A DNA stretch of 64,000 bases from Jaapia argillacea MUCL 33604. Its lineage: Eukaryota; Basidiomycota; Agaricomycetes; Jaapiales; Jaapiaceae. Shown here piece by piece: positions 34,694 through 45,684 of this stretch. The notes below the pieces were generated by a model. The model saw only the letters and a list, made by a program, of their open reading frames with translations. It searched no databases and was not told the origin of the DNA. Position numbers and translations under genes: made by a program. The DNA lies in contig KL197709.1 of the NCBI GenBank assembly GCA_000697665.1, positions 783,877 to 847,876 of the forward strand, in the 5' to 3' direction. How positions within the stretch are numbered: the stretch's first letter is position 1; every line of letters starts with the position of its first letter.

Positions 34694-37129
34694 ATGGACA
34701 ATTTCTATCCTCTCTATGGGCTCGTTGGATGTGCTGTGCTCTACGCGACTTACCATCGCTTCACCCGTATATCCCTCGGCGACATCCGAGGACCTGAACC
34801 AGAGAGCTTTCTTCTCGGTGAGACTCGAATCTGGATGTTCCTTTCATCTTGACGAATTTACTCTCGGTAGGCAACCTGCGCCAACTCCAGCAAGATACAG
34901 CTGGACATGCAGATTTTGAATGGACGAACCGTTACGGGGGCATCGTCCGCATCAAAGGGCCGTTTGGGGTAAGCCGAGTTGCCCTTGCGTCTCTCTATAG
35001 TGCCCTCACTGTTTCTTATAGGAGGATAAACTGATGATCTCTGATCCCAAAGCCTTGCAATATATCTTGTCAACTTCTGGTTATAATTTTATTAAGTCTC
35101 CAGACCGGCGGGAGCTCACTCGAGCTCTGACTGGCGATGGCCTTCTCTTTGCCGAAGGTACTGGCGCACACTCCTTTGGGACTGCGAGGTGCTCATTTTA
35201 TTTTCGCTCCTTTCGAAGGTGAGGATCATAAAAGACACCGCAAAGTGATGTTGCCCGCATTCGGAGGCCCGGAGTCGAAGGCTCTCTTCCCCGTCTTCCA
35301 TTCGACTGCCGAGCAAGTAAGATCCACATAAGTATCGAAGCTCTACTCTCTCGCTCATTCTGCTCTGTTAATAGCTCGTCACCAGATGGAAAGAATGTAT
35401 CAACAACGATGGGGAGCCATCTTCCGTCTTGAATGTTCCATTTTGGCTTAGCCGTGCTGCTCTGGACGCAATCGGAGAAGGTAAGCATCCGACCTTCCAA
35501 ACTTTTACATTCTCTTAGTTGGTGCAATATAGCTGCTTTCGACTATCAATTCGGCGCCCTCGAAGAGGCCGACAGTCAACTAGGTCAAGCATACAATAAC
35601 CTGTTGTACGCGACTTTCCTCCGCCATCTTGTCACATCTTGGTGTTCACTGTTAGTTGACGTCCAGCGCCGATGCCTTCGCACTGCCTTCGTCGATGAAA
35701 GTATTTTTCCAGAACATAACCAAGTACATCCCCATCCCTCTCCTCCAAATGGCTTACGGGAAGTTACCAGCGCCGAGCCTGAGACGGATACGCTCTACCG
35801 CTGAATCTGCCAATCAAGTTGCAAAGAATCTCATCGAGGAGAAGGGTGAGGCTCTGTTGCATGGTAGGGGAAATCGCGATGTGATGACTCTGCTTGGTAA
35901 GGAGCCTTCCGAAACCATTGTCAGATTGGCAGGTAACACTTCCCGCAGTCAAGGCGAACAAGTCCACAAATGTGAAGGCCCAACTGTCCGAGGGAGAGAT
36001 GTTCGCTCAAATGCGGTATGCTTTCCGTCGTTGTCCGACATGGACTTTGGCCTAACCACCTCGATCGCGTGAATAGTACAGTCATGCTGGCGGGACATGA
36101 GACCACTGGTAGGTCCTTCCAAGCCAAATCATGTTATTAGCCACATCTAATGTTCATTTTCGTAGGCAATAGTTTGGTAAATACCTCTGCTGTCCTCACG
36201 TCCTCCCCAAATCAACGGAGTCCCTCTGACTTGGCCAATAGACTTGGACTCTATGGGAACTGGCAAAGAATCCGAAAATTCAAGCCCGACTTCGTAATGA
36301 AATCAGAGATACTGAAGTGAACATCCGTCAGCGAGGAGGCTCTGATTTCACACTTGCAGATATTGAGGGCATGCCATACCTTCAAGCTGTCCTCAAGGTG
36401 GGGCCTATCATTCCCCGCGCCACTCAGCGCTATTGGTTGGTGGCTGATATTTCTGCCAGGAATCGCTTCGCTTCCATCCAGTCGCCCTCCATATGCTCCG
36501 CCAGCCCGCGAAGGACGAAGTTATCCCCCTTTTCAAACCCATCATGACAAAATCTGGCAAAATGGTACATGAAGTCGCAGTGCCTGAGGGTACACGATTG
36601 ATTTTATCTATTCCCGCATATAACCGGTTTGTCCAAGTCTATCTTATGCCTCTTTTATCTGAATATTCTTTCATAGTGATCCAGACCTCTGGGGCTCCGA
36701 TGCCCATACCTTCAACCCTGATCGCTGGTTGGACGGCCACGCCAAAGGGAACAACGGACCCTCGATCGGCGTTGTTGGCAACTTGTACGCCCATGTTCCG
36801 CTTCTTTCCGTTTCAGTGAGATATTGACCCTTCCATATCAGATTGACGTTCTCGAGCGGGATCCGGTCTTGTATTGGATGGCGTTTTGCGTAAGTGGTAG
36901 TATTTCTTCGGATCGCACACCCAACTCAACCGGCTGCACGGTCGATTTTAGGATGGTCGAGATGGAGACCTTCCTCTTGAATCTCGTCAACAACTTTGAA
37001 TTCTCGCTGACAGACGAGAGTAAGAGGGTTACTAGGCAGTCGGCTTTGGTTATGGTGCCGATGGTCGAGGGAAAGCTTGACGAGGGCGCTCAGCTGCCCT
37101 TGAAGGTTACAATCGCACCAAGAGATTAG
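34694..37129 (+). CDS. Cytochrome P450, tandem copy 2
   Basis: Fifteen exons give 543 residues: 34694-34817, 34871-34968, 35022-35157, 35219-35316, 35375-35480, 35533-35605, 35667-35896, 35949-36015, 36077-36108, 36166-36176, 36242-36397, 36460-36626, 36677-36784, 36842-36889, 36952-37129. All fifteen exon lengths equal those of copy 1, while introns differ in sequence and length. It has an N-terminal anchor (LVGCAVLYATYHRF), AGHETTG, ESLRFHP, and heme loop FSSGIRSCIG (Cys479). Differences from copy 1 are scattered substitutions, so both may be active with diverging specificity. Product: ER monooxygenase of unknown substrate. Confidence 0.93.
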
Positions 37130-37372
37130 AAATGTATTGAGGGTGGTGGTGGCCACTCGTTGTACTATGTGCTACTCATGTATCATTTTGTTCCAAATTT
37201 TCCTTATCGCCTTCGCTACCAGTCGTTTGGAGTGGGTGGCCTGGGGGCGACTTCGAGTGCGCAAGAAGGTGTGACATCCGGTGTGATACATGTGACACTC
37301 TTCCTTGCTTTGATCCACCGTCCCCACCAACTTGGTATTGAAAGCTGGAGCTCGGACCAGCTCTGAAACACA

Positions 37373-38726
37373 ATGGCGTCCATGAAGAAGACCAATTCGA
37401 CCTCCCAAGATAATGGGGGTGTTAGGGATTATAAGTATACCCAGGAGATTTCCCAAATGGTGCTTCCTGACATAGAACGCTTGTCAGGGACAAGTACTAA
37501 TTGAAGTGCACAGATGTTCGTCTTTGGCGAGGTACAAGACCCCAACATCGACACAGTAAACCTCGTGGAAGATATTGTACGAAGCCAGTTGATTGAGCTC
37601 GTGAGTCCCACTCGCGAGGCGTCGTTACCCACCTCACTTAACCCATGTCATCAACCTCAGATTGTACAAGCCCGAGCATTAGCGACCCGTCGAGGCGCTC
37701 GTTACCTCTCCGCAGAAGATCTTATCTTCCTAATTCGACATGACCGGGGTAAAGTGAATCGGCTGAGAACGTATCTCTCGTGGAAGGATGTACGGAAACA
37801 CGCCAAGGATTCAGGCGGTGATGGTGGTGGTGGAGTGGAAGTTGAGACTTTGGATGACACAGCTGATGGTGAATCCCAGTCCTCACTTCTCCTAGGAACC
37901 AGAGTTGATCCATGCCACTACCATTTCCAGACAAACTGACTGCAAAAGCACAAAAGATTACGGTCAAGCTACCCTGGGAGATAACTACGATTTACTCGGA
38001 TGTTTTACCGGAAGACGACGAAGAGGATGAAGAGGACATCGAGGCACATGAAGCATCTATCCTACGGCTCAAGGTTCGTTACTGAAACCGTTGTTTCCTT
38101 CTCTGGCTGATTCAGCTTTACTGGCCGTCGCATCCTTAGGAAGCAGATGATGCAACCAAACAAATGACCAGAGAAGAATACCAGCACTACTCTGACTGTC
38201 GTCAAGCCTCTTTCACGTATCGCAAAGGTAATGTCACGACCTTACCATGGCGCCTACCGCAGCTAATCTCTGCAACTATCAAGCTAAACGCTTTCGGGAT
38301 TTCCTAAACCTTCCTACACAACTCGATTTGAAAGCCAATGATGACACGGTCGATATCGTCGGATTCCTTGCCTTCGAAATGGTTCGATCCCTTACAATAA
38401 GCGGCCTTGAAGTCAAGAAATCCCTCGAAGAGTCCTACTTGCGCGAAGATCACTCCACTTCCCCCGTTCTGGGCAAACGGAAAGCCAACTCGAGTCTTCT
38501 TGACTCCTCAAATAAACGTCGGCGAGAGGAGTCCCCTGATCGGGAGGAGTATTCGTTGCCGCAATGCTCCCTATTTTTGCCCCCACCAGAAGTTAGGACG
38601 AGTTTGCGACCTGAACACATCCAGGACGCGTTTGCCAGGATGCAGTTTGATTGGATGCATATGCGATCGGCAGGTATGCACAACTGGAGAGGAGGCCTTG
38701 TGAGAACAAGGGTTAGTCTCATCTGA
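37373..38726 (+). CDS. SPT3: SAGA subunit SPT3
   Basis: Six exons, 37373-37459, 37514-37600, 37661-37868, 37931-38073, 38140-38227 and 38284-38726, encode 351 residues. The N-terminal histone fold of the TFIID-18 type is unmistakable (YKYTQEISQMMFVFGE, VNLVEDIVRSQLIELI, RRGARYLSAEDLIFLIRHD, KVNRLRTYLSWKDVRKHAK). The second, SPT3-specific fold follows (KRFRDFLNLPTQLD, DDTVDIVGFLAFEMVRSLT). A variable KRKA/KRRR patch may be a nuclear signal, and the end GGLVRTRVSLI is kept without further splicing. SPT3 helps deliver TBP to promoters within SAGA. It converges on DDI1 with 161 bases between stop codons. Confidence 0.95.
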
Positions 38727-38887
38727 GCATTTGGATTGCCATTCAGTTTGAACAGTTATCGTCGAGGCTTTTGTATTGCGTATTTATACAGTTTTTGCGA
38801 GTACGTACATTGTATACCATTTTGTATCACTACATATCCGTCGGAATCCTCACGCGGACCAGTGTCAACATTAATCCACAATCCAGG

Positions 38888-40605
38888 TCACATGAACAGA
38901 GTCGAAGCGGCGAAGTCCAAATTCCCTCCAGTAGCCTCCAATGAGCGAATCGCCTGTTCCCTTGTTGCACCCAGACTCATCAAAGTCTCTATCGAAGATT
39001 CAGGGAATTGCTGGCCGGCTCCTCGCCCTCTTCCCGCGCCTCTGCCAGGAGTCCCAACGGCACCCCGGGAAGGAGGAGTGCCCAAAGTGTTGCCAGATCC
39101 GGGGAAGTGCTCTGGGGCGCGGGCGGGGGTCGACGAAGGGCCTGCACCGGGTGTCGAGGTGGATGCAGAGGGTTCTCCAGCATCCATGATTCTGGCTTTA
39201 TCCGGTAACTCGTGTTCAGCAAGGAACTTGACTTCGCGTCCTTGGATGCGGAGAACGTTCTTTTGAAGGTCGATACATGCTTGGTGCGCCTTCAACATGT
39301 CGAGTCCGAATAAGAGGTCTACATCCCTGCCCTGAAGAGAGCGTGAATCAGAATCGATAGGCGAAGACGAAGGAGCGCGACAGGCTGACCTCCATGATGG
39401 TAAATGAGCAGGAGAGATAAAGATCGTCAAGCTTCATTTGAGCGCTATGAACTCGTCCCAAGATCTTCGCCGTCCCCACTCCTCTTGCAATACCTTCGAA
39501 ACGTCTGTCGACTAGGCGCATAATCCTGCAGCACATGTGAGCACTAGGGCAACAGCCAAAGAACAAGGAAGTCAGTCGAACCCGCATGACTCCGCGCATT
39601 CTGGGCTCACTGGAGAAAGAAAACGTTAAAACTGAAGGATGGACTGGGGAGATAAACAGGAACTCACTGATGGTTTGTTGTGCGCCGCTATCGACGAAGG
39701 CCTTCACGGGCTTTCCGTTCACCTCAACAGGAATACTAAATCAATCAGCACCATTCAAGGCACAATCCGCCTTGCGACACCAGCACAAGTCGTAAGACGG
39801 CAAGGCAACACTCACTAGAGCATAGTAACCCGCCCAAAGCTTTCGGGCGAATACTCCAGGGCATGCTCCAAGTTCTCCATGACAGCTTGTTGCCTAATGG
39901 CTTCTTCGATCTTTCTCTGGGCCTCTACATCGTATGGGTCAGCATTTAGGGCTGCGATCTCCCGTTGTTGGGCCAGTTCGGCTGACTGTTGGCGAGCGTG
40001 GTGCTGTCGAAGTAGTGTGGCGAATTGGGCGGGGTCGGAAATAGCTGCGCGAGCTAGTTCGGGGTTGGTCTGCAAAGAAGTTGTTAGTTCATAGTAGATA
40101 GGAGGTGTGGCACGGGGACGTACTTCCTGTAATTGAGCCATTAGCGCTGGATCACCCAGCAGCGTTAATCGCATCATCTCTGCGTCTTGGGACATCTCCC
40201 TTCATCATCCCCATCGAAGGCAAGATATCGTCAATCGGGCGAGGAGAGGGGAAAATGAAATGAGTGCACACCTCCCAGCAACTCTAACCTTTCTCCTCAA
40301 CAGCAGCATGGCGTTCTCCCCTACACCAAGTTCCCTCATCGTAGATTTTGGATTTGAAAGCTCTCTTTGTTCATAATGAAGACTCTGTTCGTCGATCGGG
40401 ATTCCTGACTGCGTTACCCATCATTCAAACCATTCAGCAACGTTAAGCGATTGAGTCGGCAAAGTTTCACGAAAGGATAGAGTTAGGATAAGATGGAGTC
40501 ACTGACCTCCGCCTCCAACAAAGCCATAACGTTCTCCAACTCCATGTTGGGGTCGATTTCGACGACGAACGACCGGCCGAGCTCATCTACGAAAGTCAAT
40601 TCCAT
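38888..40605 (-). CDS. DDI1: DDI1-like ubiquitin shuttle / aspartyl protease
   Basis: Eight exons give 406 residues: 40605-40507, 40408-40289, 40195-40124, 40069-39816, 39735-39668, 39609-39582, 39525-39390, 39331-38888. Order: ubiquitin-like domain ([17 protein letters not shown]), a DNA-damage-inducible helical region ([38 protein letters not shown]), the aspartyl protease domain with active-site DSGA at Asp197 ([13 protein letters not shown]) and [12 protein letters not shown], a Gly/Pro linker, and a C-terminal UBA domain ([22 protein letters not shown]). DDI1 shuttles ubiquitylated proteins to the proteasome and can cleave heavily ubiquitylated clients. This is a standard eukaryotic host gene, not an element. 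Exon 6 is only 28 bases. Confidence 0.95.
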
Positions 40606-41065
40606 CCTTGCTTAAATCAGACGTGGGGTTCAGTGGTGTGGTGGAGGGCGAGTTCGATGAGGGTCAGAAGCAGTACACAGTCAAAACCAGGCTACACAAA
40701 GGCGCCCAGCGATAGGATAATTCGATTTCGCCCAGGATCGAGTAGGTTAACGTCAAGTGTGGGGTCAGTGAGAGCGTTGCAGAGCTTCGGATGCAATGTG
40801 TACGCAGATGGGCGTCGAATGTGATGGGGGGCAATGGGGTTCAAGTCAAGGCTTTATATAATGCAAACAATCGCAGCAACGCGTGCGCATCCTTTCAAGT
40901 CTGAATAATGGTACAGGACGCGTAATGGTAGGGAAAGTACTCGAAGGAGCTAGAGCAAGCATGGTATCCGAGCAACACGAACTTGGGCGCGTCAGAGAAT
41001 GCAGTGCTTTCCATCCCCCGGTGTAATGTGATAGGAGATTGTGAGGAAATGAGACGACAAATGAA
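40606..41065. other. Intergenic between DDI1 start and ATG29 end
   Basis: No gene is seen. It holds the DDI1 promoter and the ATG29 3' region. Confidence 0.5.
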
Positions 41066-42750
41066 TCAGTGCATACCTCTACGACCAGAGTAGTTGCTCC
41101 GAGCAAAGTTTGAAAGGCGAGAACCGCCACCTTTGATGTTCGAGAGCAACGCGCTCTCCAGTGCAGAGGCTGAGAGACTCGCTTCTACAGGAAGCAAGCA
41201 AAGAGTTAATAGGAGGCGGACGGCGGAGAGATATATGAGGACTGACCACTGATATCACTGAAACTGCTAGCCGAGCTCCCATGATTGCTGCTCTTCTCAC
41301 TGCCTCCTGCACTGCTCAAAGGTTGCCCTGCACTTCCATTGCCCCCACCGCCACCTCCCAATGTATTATACCTCAGCCCTACTCCACCGCCAGCCGACTG
41401 TCCACGAGCATTCCGATGCGAAACCGTCGGGGGACTAGAAGGGGACTTGCCCAGGCCATGGGGAACACTCGGACTCGGCGACGTTAGACGTCTGCTTGGA
41501 CTACGAGAAGATAGGGAGGGAGGTGGTGAGGGGATGGAAGGTATGGAACCACGAGAGCTGAGAAGGGATTGGGATGTTGTGGATGTTGAGAGGGAGTGGC
41601 TTCGGTGGTGATGTTGGTATTGGGGATGTGAATGGTGGTTGTGGGTGAGAGTTGTTGTTGTTGCTGGCAGGTGAAGGAGGGTATCGTCTGGCTGAGCTTG
41701 CAGACGAGGAGATAGGATACCGATTCTACCTCGGCTTGGTCCATCTCTAGCCATACTCATACCGAGACTCGCAGGAGACGTAGACTTTGCTTTAGCTTTG
41801 CCGGTTTGGGATATGAGAGAACTGGACGTAGAGGAGGTGGTTGTGTATGGTGCATGAACGAGCCCCAAAGCATCACCAGTCATCATCCTCTCCAAATCCT
41901 TCAGCTTCTTCTGTAAGATCTCCTGTTCCTCCGCATCCCGCTCAGCCTTCTCAGCTCTATTGACTTCTTCAGACTCAGAGTCTGAAGAACCAGAGTCGGA
42001 GGATGGGGGTGAGGGTGGTGGGAGGCTTAAGCGACTATGAGGGTGGGTTGGGTTCGAGTTTCGCTTCGCATTCATGTGTTCGCCTTTCAGGGTCAATGTG
42101 GAGGAAGACAGTGTCTTTGAATGTCGTGAGGAAAGAGAGGTGAGGCGGGTGCGTGGGATCGGGGGTAGTCCACCGATGCCTAAGCCAAGAGGGGTGGAAA
42201 TTCGAGCAGAGGATGGTCGTGTGGCGCCAGCTGAATCGAGACGGCTTGAACTTCTTCGAGGGAACGACGGCATATCAGAAAGGTGCTCGGGATTGCTAAC
42301 CACACTCGTAGGTGATGTGATTGTGGCGGTCGTCGTTTTCACGAGGGATGTAGGGCTGAGAGCTCCCGTAATGTGTTGTATACCTCGTAAATCCTGTTCG
42401 TATCGTGTCTGTGCACGGTAAAGTAGATAAGGCAGGGGTACTTGGAGATGCGCCGCCAGACCCTTCCCTGAACAAGAGGAGTATCAGCGAGTCGAAGACG
42501 TGTGGTTCGAAGAACCGGGAGGCACTCACAATCCGTTCCACCGCTATCTGGAGATCTGGACCGAGAAATAACTTCCCAAAGAATGTTTTCCTTGTCCGTG
42601 GTCCATTCTATCTGAACTTCAAGGATACATAAAGGCTCGGTGATTGGACGGTACACGAGCAGAACGTACTCGAGGAGGATCTTCGAGGGGATGTTCGGGA
42701 CGATTGAAAGGCAGTCGTACGATTACCCGGACTGGAGGGGGAGATGACAT
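41066..42750 (-). CDS. ATG29: Autophagy protein ATG29
   Basis: Four exons, 42750-42670, 42611-42530, 42467-41247 and 41184-41066, encode 500 residues. The conserved N-terminal ATG29 domain spans the first three exons (VRVIVRLPFNRPEHPLEDPP, IEWTTDKENILWEVISRSR, WKGLAAHLQVPLPYLLYRAQ, YEQDLRGIQ). A long Ser/Pro/His-rich disordered region follows, with a short coiled coil (EEVNRAEKAERDAEEQE). The conserved C-terminal box is ASLSASALESALLSNIKGGGS followed by RLSNFARSNYSGR. ATG29 forms a scaffold with ATG17 and ATG31 at the site where autophagosomes start. A GTATGC near the end could be another donor, but the frame closes at once (MH, stop). It is divergent from the GH5 gene, 394 bases apart. Confidence 0.9.
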
Positions 42751-43144
42751 GGGTCCCTCTGCCAACAATTGTGACTGGGACTTGTCCTTTGACACCAAAC
42801 GATTCGGTGATTCGGGTTGCACTGCAGTCGGCGAGGGAGAAACATACGCGTGACGTCTTATCGTCACACATAGTCACCAGGTCACTCACGGTCACGATTG
42901 GTTTACTCTCCTCCACCTTTCTTTTGATCCTGAGATGCGAACTCGAAAGTAACTATCTCTGGTAGCTCCACGCTGCAAGGCTCTAGCCAGACAGATATTT
43001 GACTTCAAATACCACGGGGGATGCCTCATGCTACCTGAACAGACTTCCTGACGTCAGGTGGGGCTCGACGCAGGGTGATTCCATACCAATCCTCCGACCT
43101 CTTGCTCAACCACCTCCTTCCTTATGTTTAAATATCTTTGAGTC
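42751..43144. promoter_or_regulatory. Divergent promoter region, ATG29 / GH5 gene
   Basis: 394 bases separate the two start codons, with no gene between. GTTTAAATATC at about 43127-43137 is an A/T-rich candidate core element for the GH5 gene. Confidence 0.45.
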
Positions 43145-45166
43145 ATGCACAAGATCTCTGATTTTCTCCATCGTCACTCCAAACCGGGTGCGGCCCAGCA
43201 ACACCAGCAGGCCCTCGGCGAATCTGGCGGCGGTGAAACTACTCAGGGGCAACCGTCAACTCAGACGGGAGGACCTTTTCCATCAGAACACGATCTGTAT
43301 TGCTATCGAAAGCAACGAGGTGTCAACTTGGGTATGTTTTCCCTTTGTTTGACATCCCACTTCACCCTACCTCAATAGTGGTCGTTCTAACCTTCACGAT
43401 CGTCCAGGATCATGGTTCGTCCTGGAACGCTGGATTACAGAATCCCCATTCCGGTTTGCTCTGCCACCAGGACAAAGCGACCTGGATGTTGCCAAAGGTT
43501 CATACGCCAAGCAATCCCTCGAACGGCATTGGGACACTTGGATTACTGAAGAAGATTGGAGATGGTTAGCGCAGCACGGCGTGAATGCCGTTCGAATCCC
43601 TGTAAGTCCTCCTCCTCAAGTTGCCTGCAGGGCGATGGCATCTGATGTAGATATTACACTCGTAGATTGGTTACTACCACCTATGTGGCGCAGATCCATC
43701 CGTTCTCACAGGAACAGACTTTGCAGATCTGGCAGTTGTTTTCGAAGGTGCTTGGTACAGAATCCAAAATGCCTTGTCTCTGGCACACAAGTATGGCCTT
43801 GGAGTCTTACTCGGTATGCTCCCTCTTGAACGGATATACTCAATCACGAATTTCCCAATTCCACAGACCTGCACGCTGCCCCGGGCAAACAAAACGCCGA
43901 ATCTCACTCCGGTACATCAGCATCCACCCCCCAATTCTTCACTCCTGCCAACATGGCCCACACCACTCGCATCCTCACAACTCTCCTCACGCACCTAAAC
44001 CCATCAACCCACCCAAACCTAATCGGCGTCGAACTCATCAACGAACCCGCCCCAGGTCCCCACTCCGCTTCACTCAAAGGGTGGTACCGAAACACCATTC
44101 AGTCCCTGAGGGACGTCAATAGCTGGAACGCCAATGGTGGCTTACCAATCTATGTTGGCGATTGCTGGCAAACTGACGAATACGCCGATTTCGTATCTAA
44201 CTCCGATTTCGTTTTCAAGAACGTTGTATTGGATCATCATCTCTATCGTTGTTTCACTTCTGAAGATGTTCGAACGTCCATCAGCGATCATACCCGATCA
44301 CTCCTTGATCCCAATGCAATCACTCCCTCACTCTTCTCTCGCACCTCCTCGAAGTTGTCCGGTGCGGGGCACGGTGGTTTCGTAGTTGGAGAATGGTCAG
44401 GCGCTCTGAACCCCGGCTCCCTTTCTTCTCTTCCCAACGGACAACGCGAAACCGAACTCAAGGCTCGACAAAAGTACATTTCGGCCCAACTCAATTTGTA
44501 TAACAAATGGTGTTCGGGGTGGTTCTTTTGGACGTATAAGAAGGAGTCAAAGGGAGAGAAAGATTTAGGGTGGAGTTTTAGGGATGTTTGGGGTGAGGGA
44601 TTGATTGGTCGGGATCAGTGGGTTGGGGGATTGGTCGTTAGGAATGGAGAAGAAAGGGACGGCGGGAGAGGGAATAGGAAGGTTATTGCAAGGGGGAAGG
44701 CTTTGGGTGAGTCCTAACCTTCCTATCTGCGACCTCACTATACCTTCCAGTCGCGTTCTGCCTGACTGACTATGAATACCGTATAGGCGAACACTCCGCA
44801 TACTGGGACAAATACCCTGGCCACTATGAACATTTCCGATTTTCCGACGGGTTTTGTAGAGGGTGGGATGATATGTATGATTACTTCCTTACTCCCATCT
44901 CTCCCACGAACCGCGATTGTCAAGGTGGAGAATGCAAAGAGGGGATCATAGTACAGGAATTGGGGTTAAAGGGTGGTTGGGTTGCCTTGAGGGTGGCGCA
45001 GTATCTGAAAGGGAGGGAAGGAGCTGAGAAGTATATTTGGGAATTCGGTGAGTGCTGTGCCGGCATCGTTCCTTGACTTCACTCTGATTCTCTCTGTCTT
45101 ATAGAACATGGTATGATGCAGGGCATCGACGCCGCGAGAAAGGATTTTGTTCAGGTCTATTGCTAA
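43145..45166 (+). CDS. Glycoside hydrolase family 5, exo-beta-1,3-glucanase-like
   Basis: Six exons, 43145-43331, 43408-43601, 43666-43813, 43867-44706, 44787-45047 and 45105-45166, encode 563 residues. GH5_9-type marks are GVNLGSWFVLERWITESPF, WITEEDWRWLAQHGVNAVRIP, LLDLHAAPGKQNAESHSG, the acid/base Glu236 in VELINEPAPG, VLDHHLYRCF and the nucleophile Glu352 in VVGEWSGAL, plus WFFWTYK. Such enzymes trim beta-1,3-glucan of fungal walls. Oddly there is no signal peptide: the start MHKISDFLHRHSKPGAAQQ resembles a soluble cytosolic protein. The about 180 residues after GWSFRDVWGEG extend past the usual GH5 barrel and contain two WD/YD-rich blocks. So it may act inside the cell or leave by an unconventional route. 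Confidence 0.9.
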
Positions 45167-45684
45167 GGAAGTTGACCTGACTCGCTGCTACGGTCCACGT
45201 AGACGTCTTTGTCCGTTTGGTTGTCATTTCTGAATAATAAATCTTCGAAGATGGTCCGGTGCGAGACTGTCTACCCCTATATCTCGCTGTCGATCCCATA
45301 ACTATCATGCTCAGCCACTGCTCACGCAGGGGCGAATCTATCTCTGGGGCTTCCCTCACAGTACCCGAAAGAGAACACTTCAAGTGGTACGGTGCTAAGT
45401 TACACTCAGATCGCAAGCAACGTGGGCAGAATCATACATATTCTGGGCCTTCTGTTTCTTGCCTTGGAGAAGGAGAAATGCGGGTGGTATGCGGGCCACA
45501 ATTTGCGGGCCATTTCGTGAGTCACGATAAACGCACGATACATGGATAGCTAGTAAACCACCGCCAACGGATTCTGATGTTTCTATTTTAGGGAATTCGG
45601 GTTTGCCCAAAGGGAGCGACGATCCCCATCGGACTTTCAATTTCCAGCAGCGTATATGTAACCCCTCTCCAACAGTGAGCCACT
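45167..45684. other. Intergenic, HNH1 upstream region
   Basis: No gene is seen. 45560-45655 is related to the orphan fragment at 24341-24500. ATATGTAACC about 35 bases before the HNH1 ATG sits where that fragment has its TATA box. Confidence 0.5.

Larger units (their letters stand above)
30900..37129 (+). repeat. Tandem duplication of a P450 gene with its promoter
   Basis: Units of about 3.0-3.3 kb (roughly 30900-33846 and 34160-37129) repeat head to tail, including about 500 bases of upstream sequence. Confidence 0.8.

Noticed and set aside
31415-37129. Secondary-metabolite gene cluster around the P450s
   Set aside because: Neighbours are sulfate assimilation, SAGA and DDI1 housekeeping genes; there is no backbone synthase, so this is only a tandem P450 pair.
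39582-39735. Aspartyl protease motif DSGA as a sign of a retroelement
   Set aside because: It lies inside a complete DDI1 gene with ubiquitin-like and UBA domains and normal introns, so it is the host shuttle protein.
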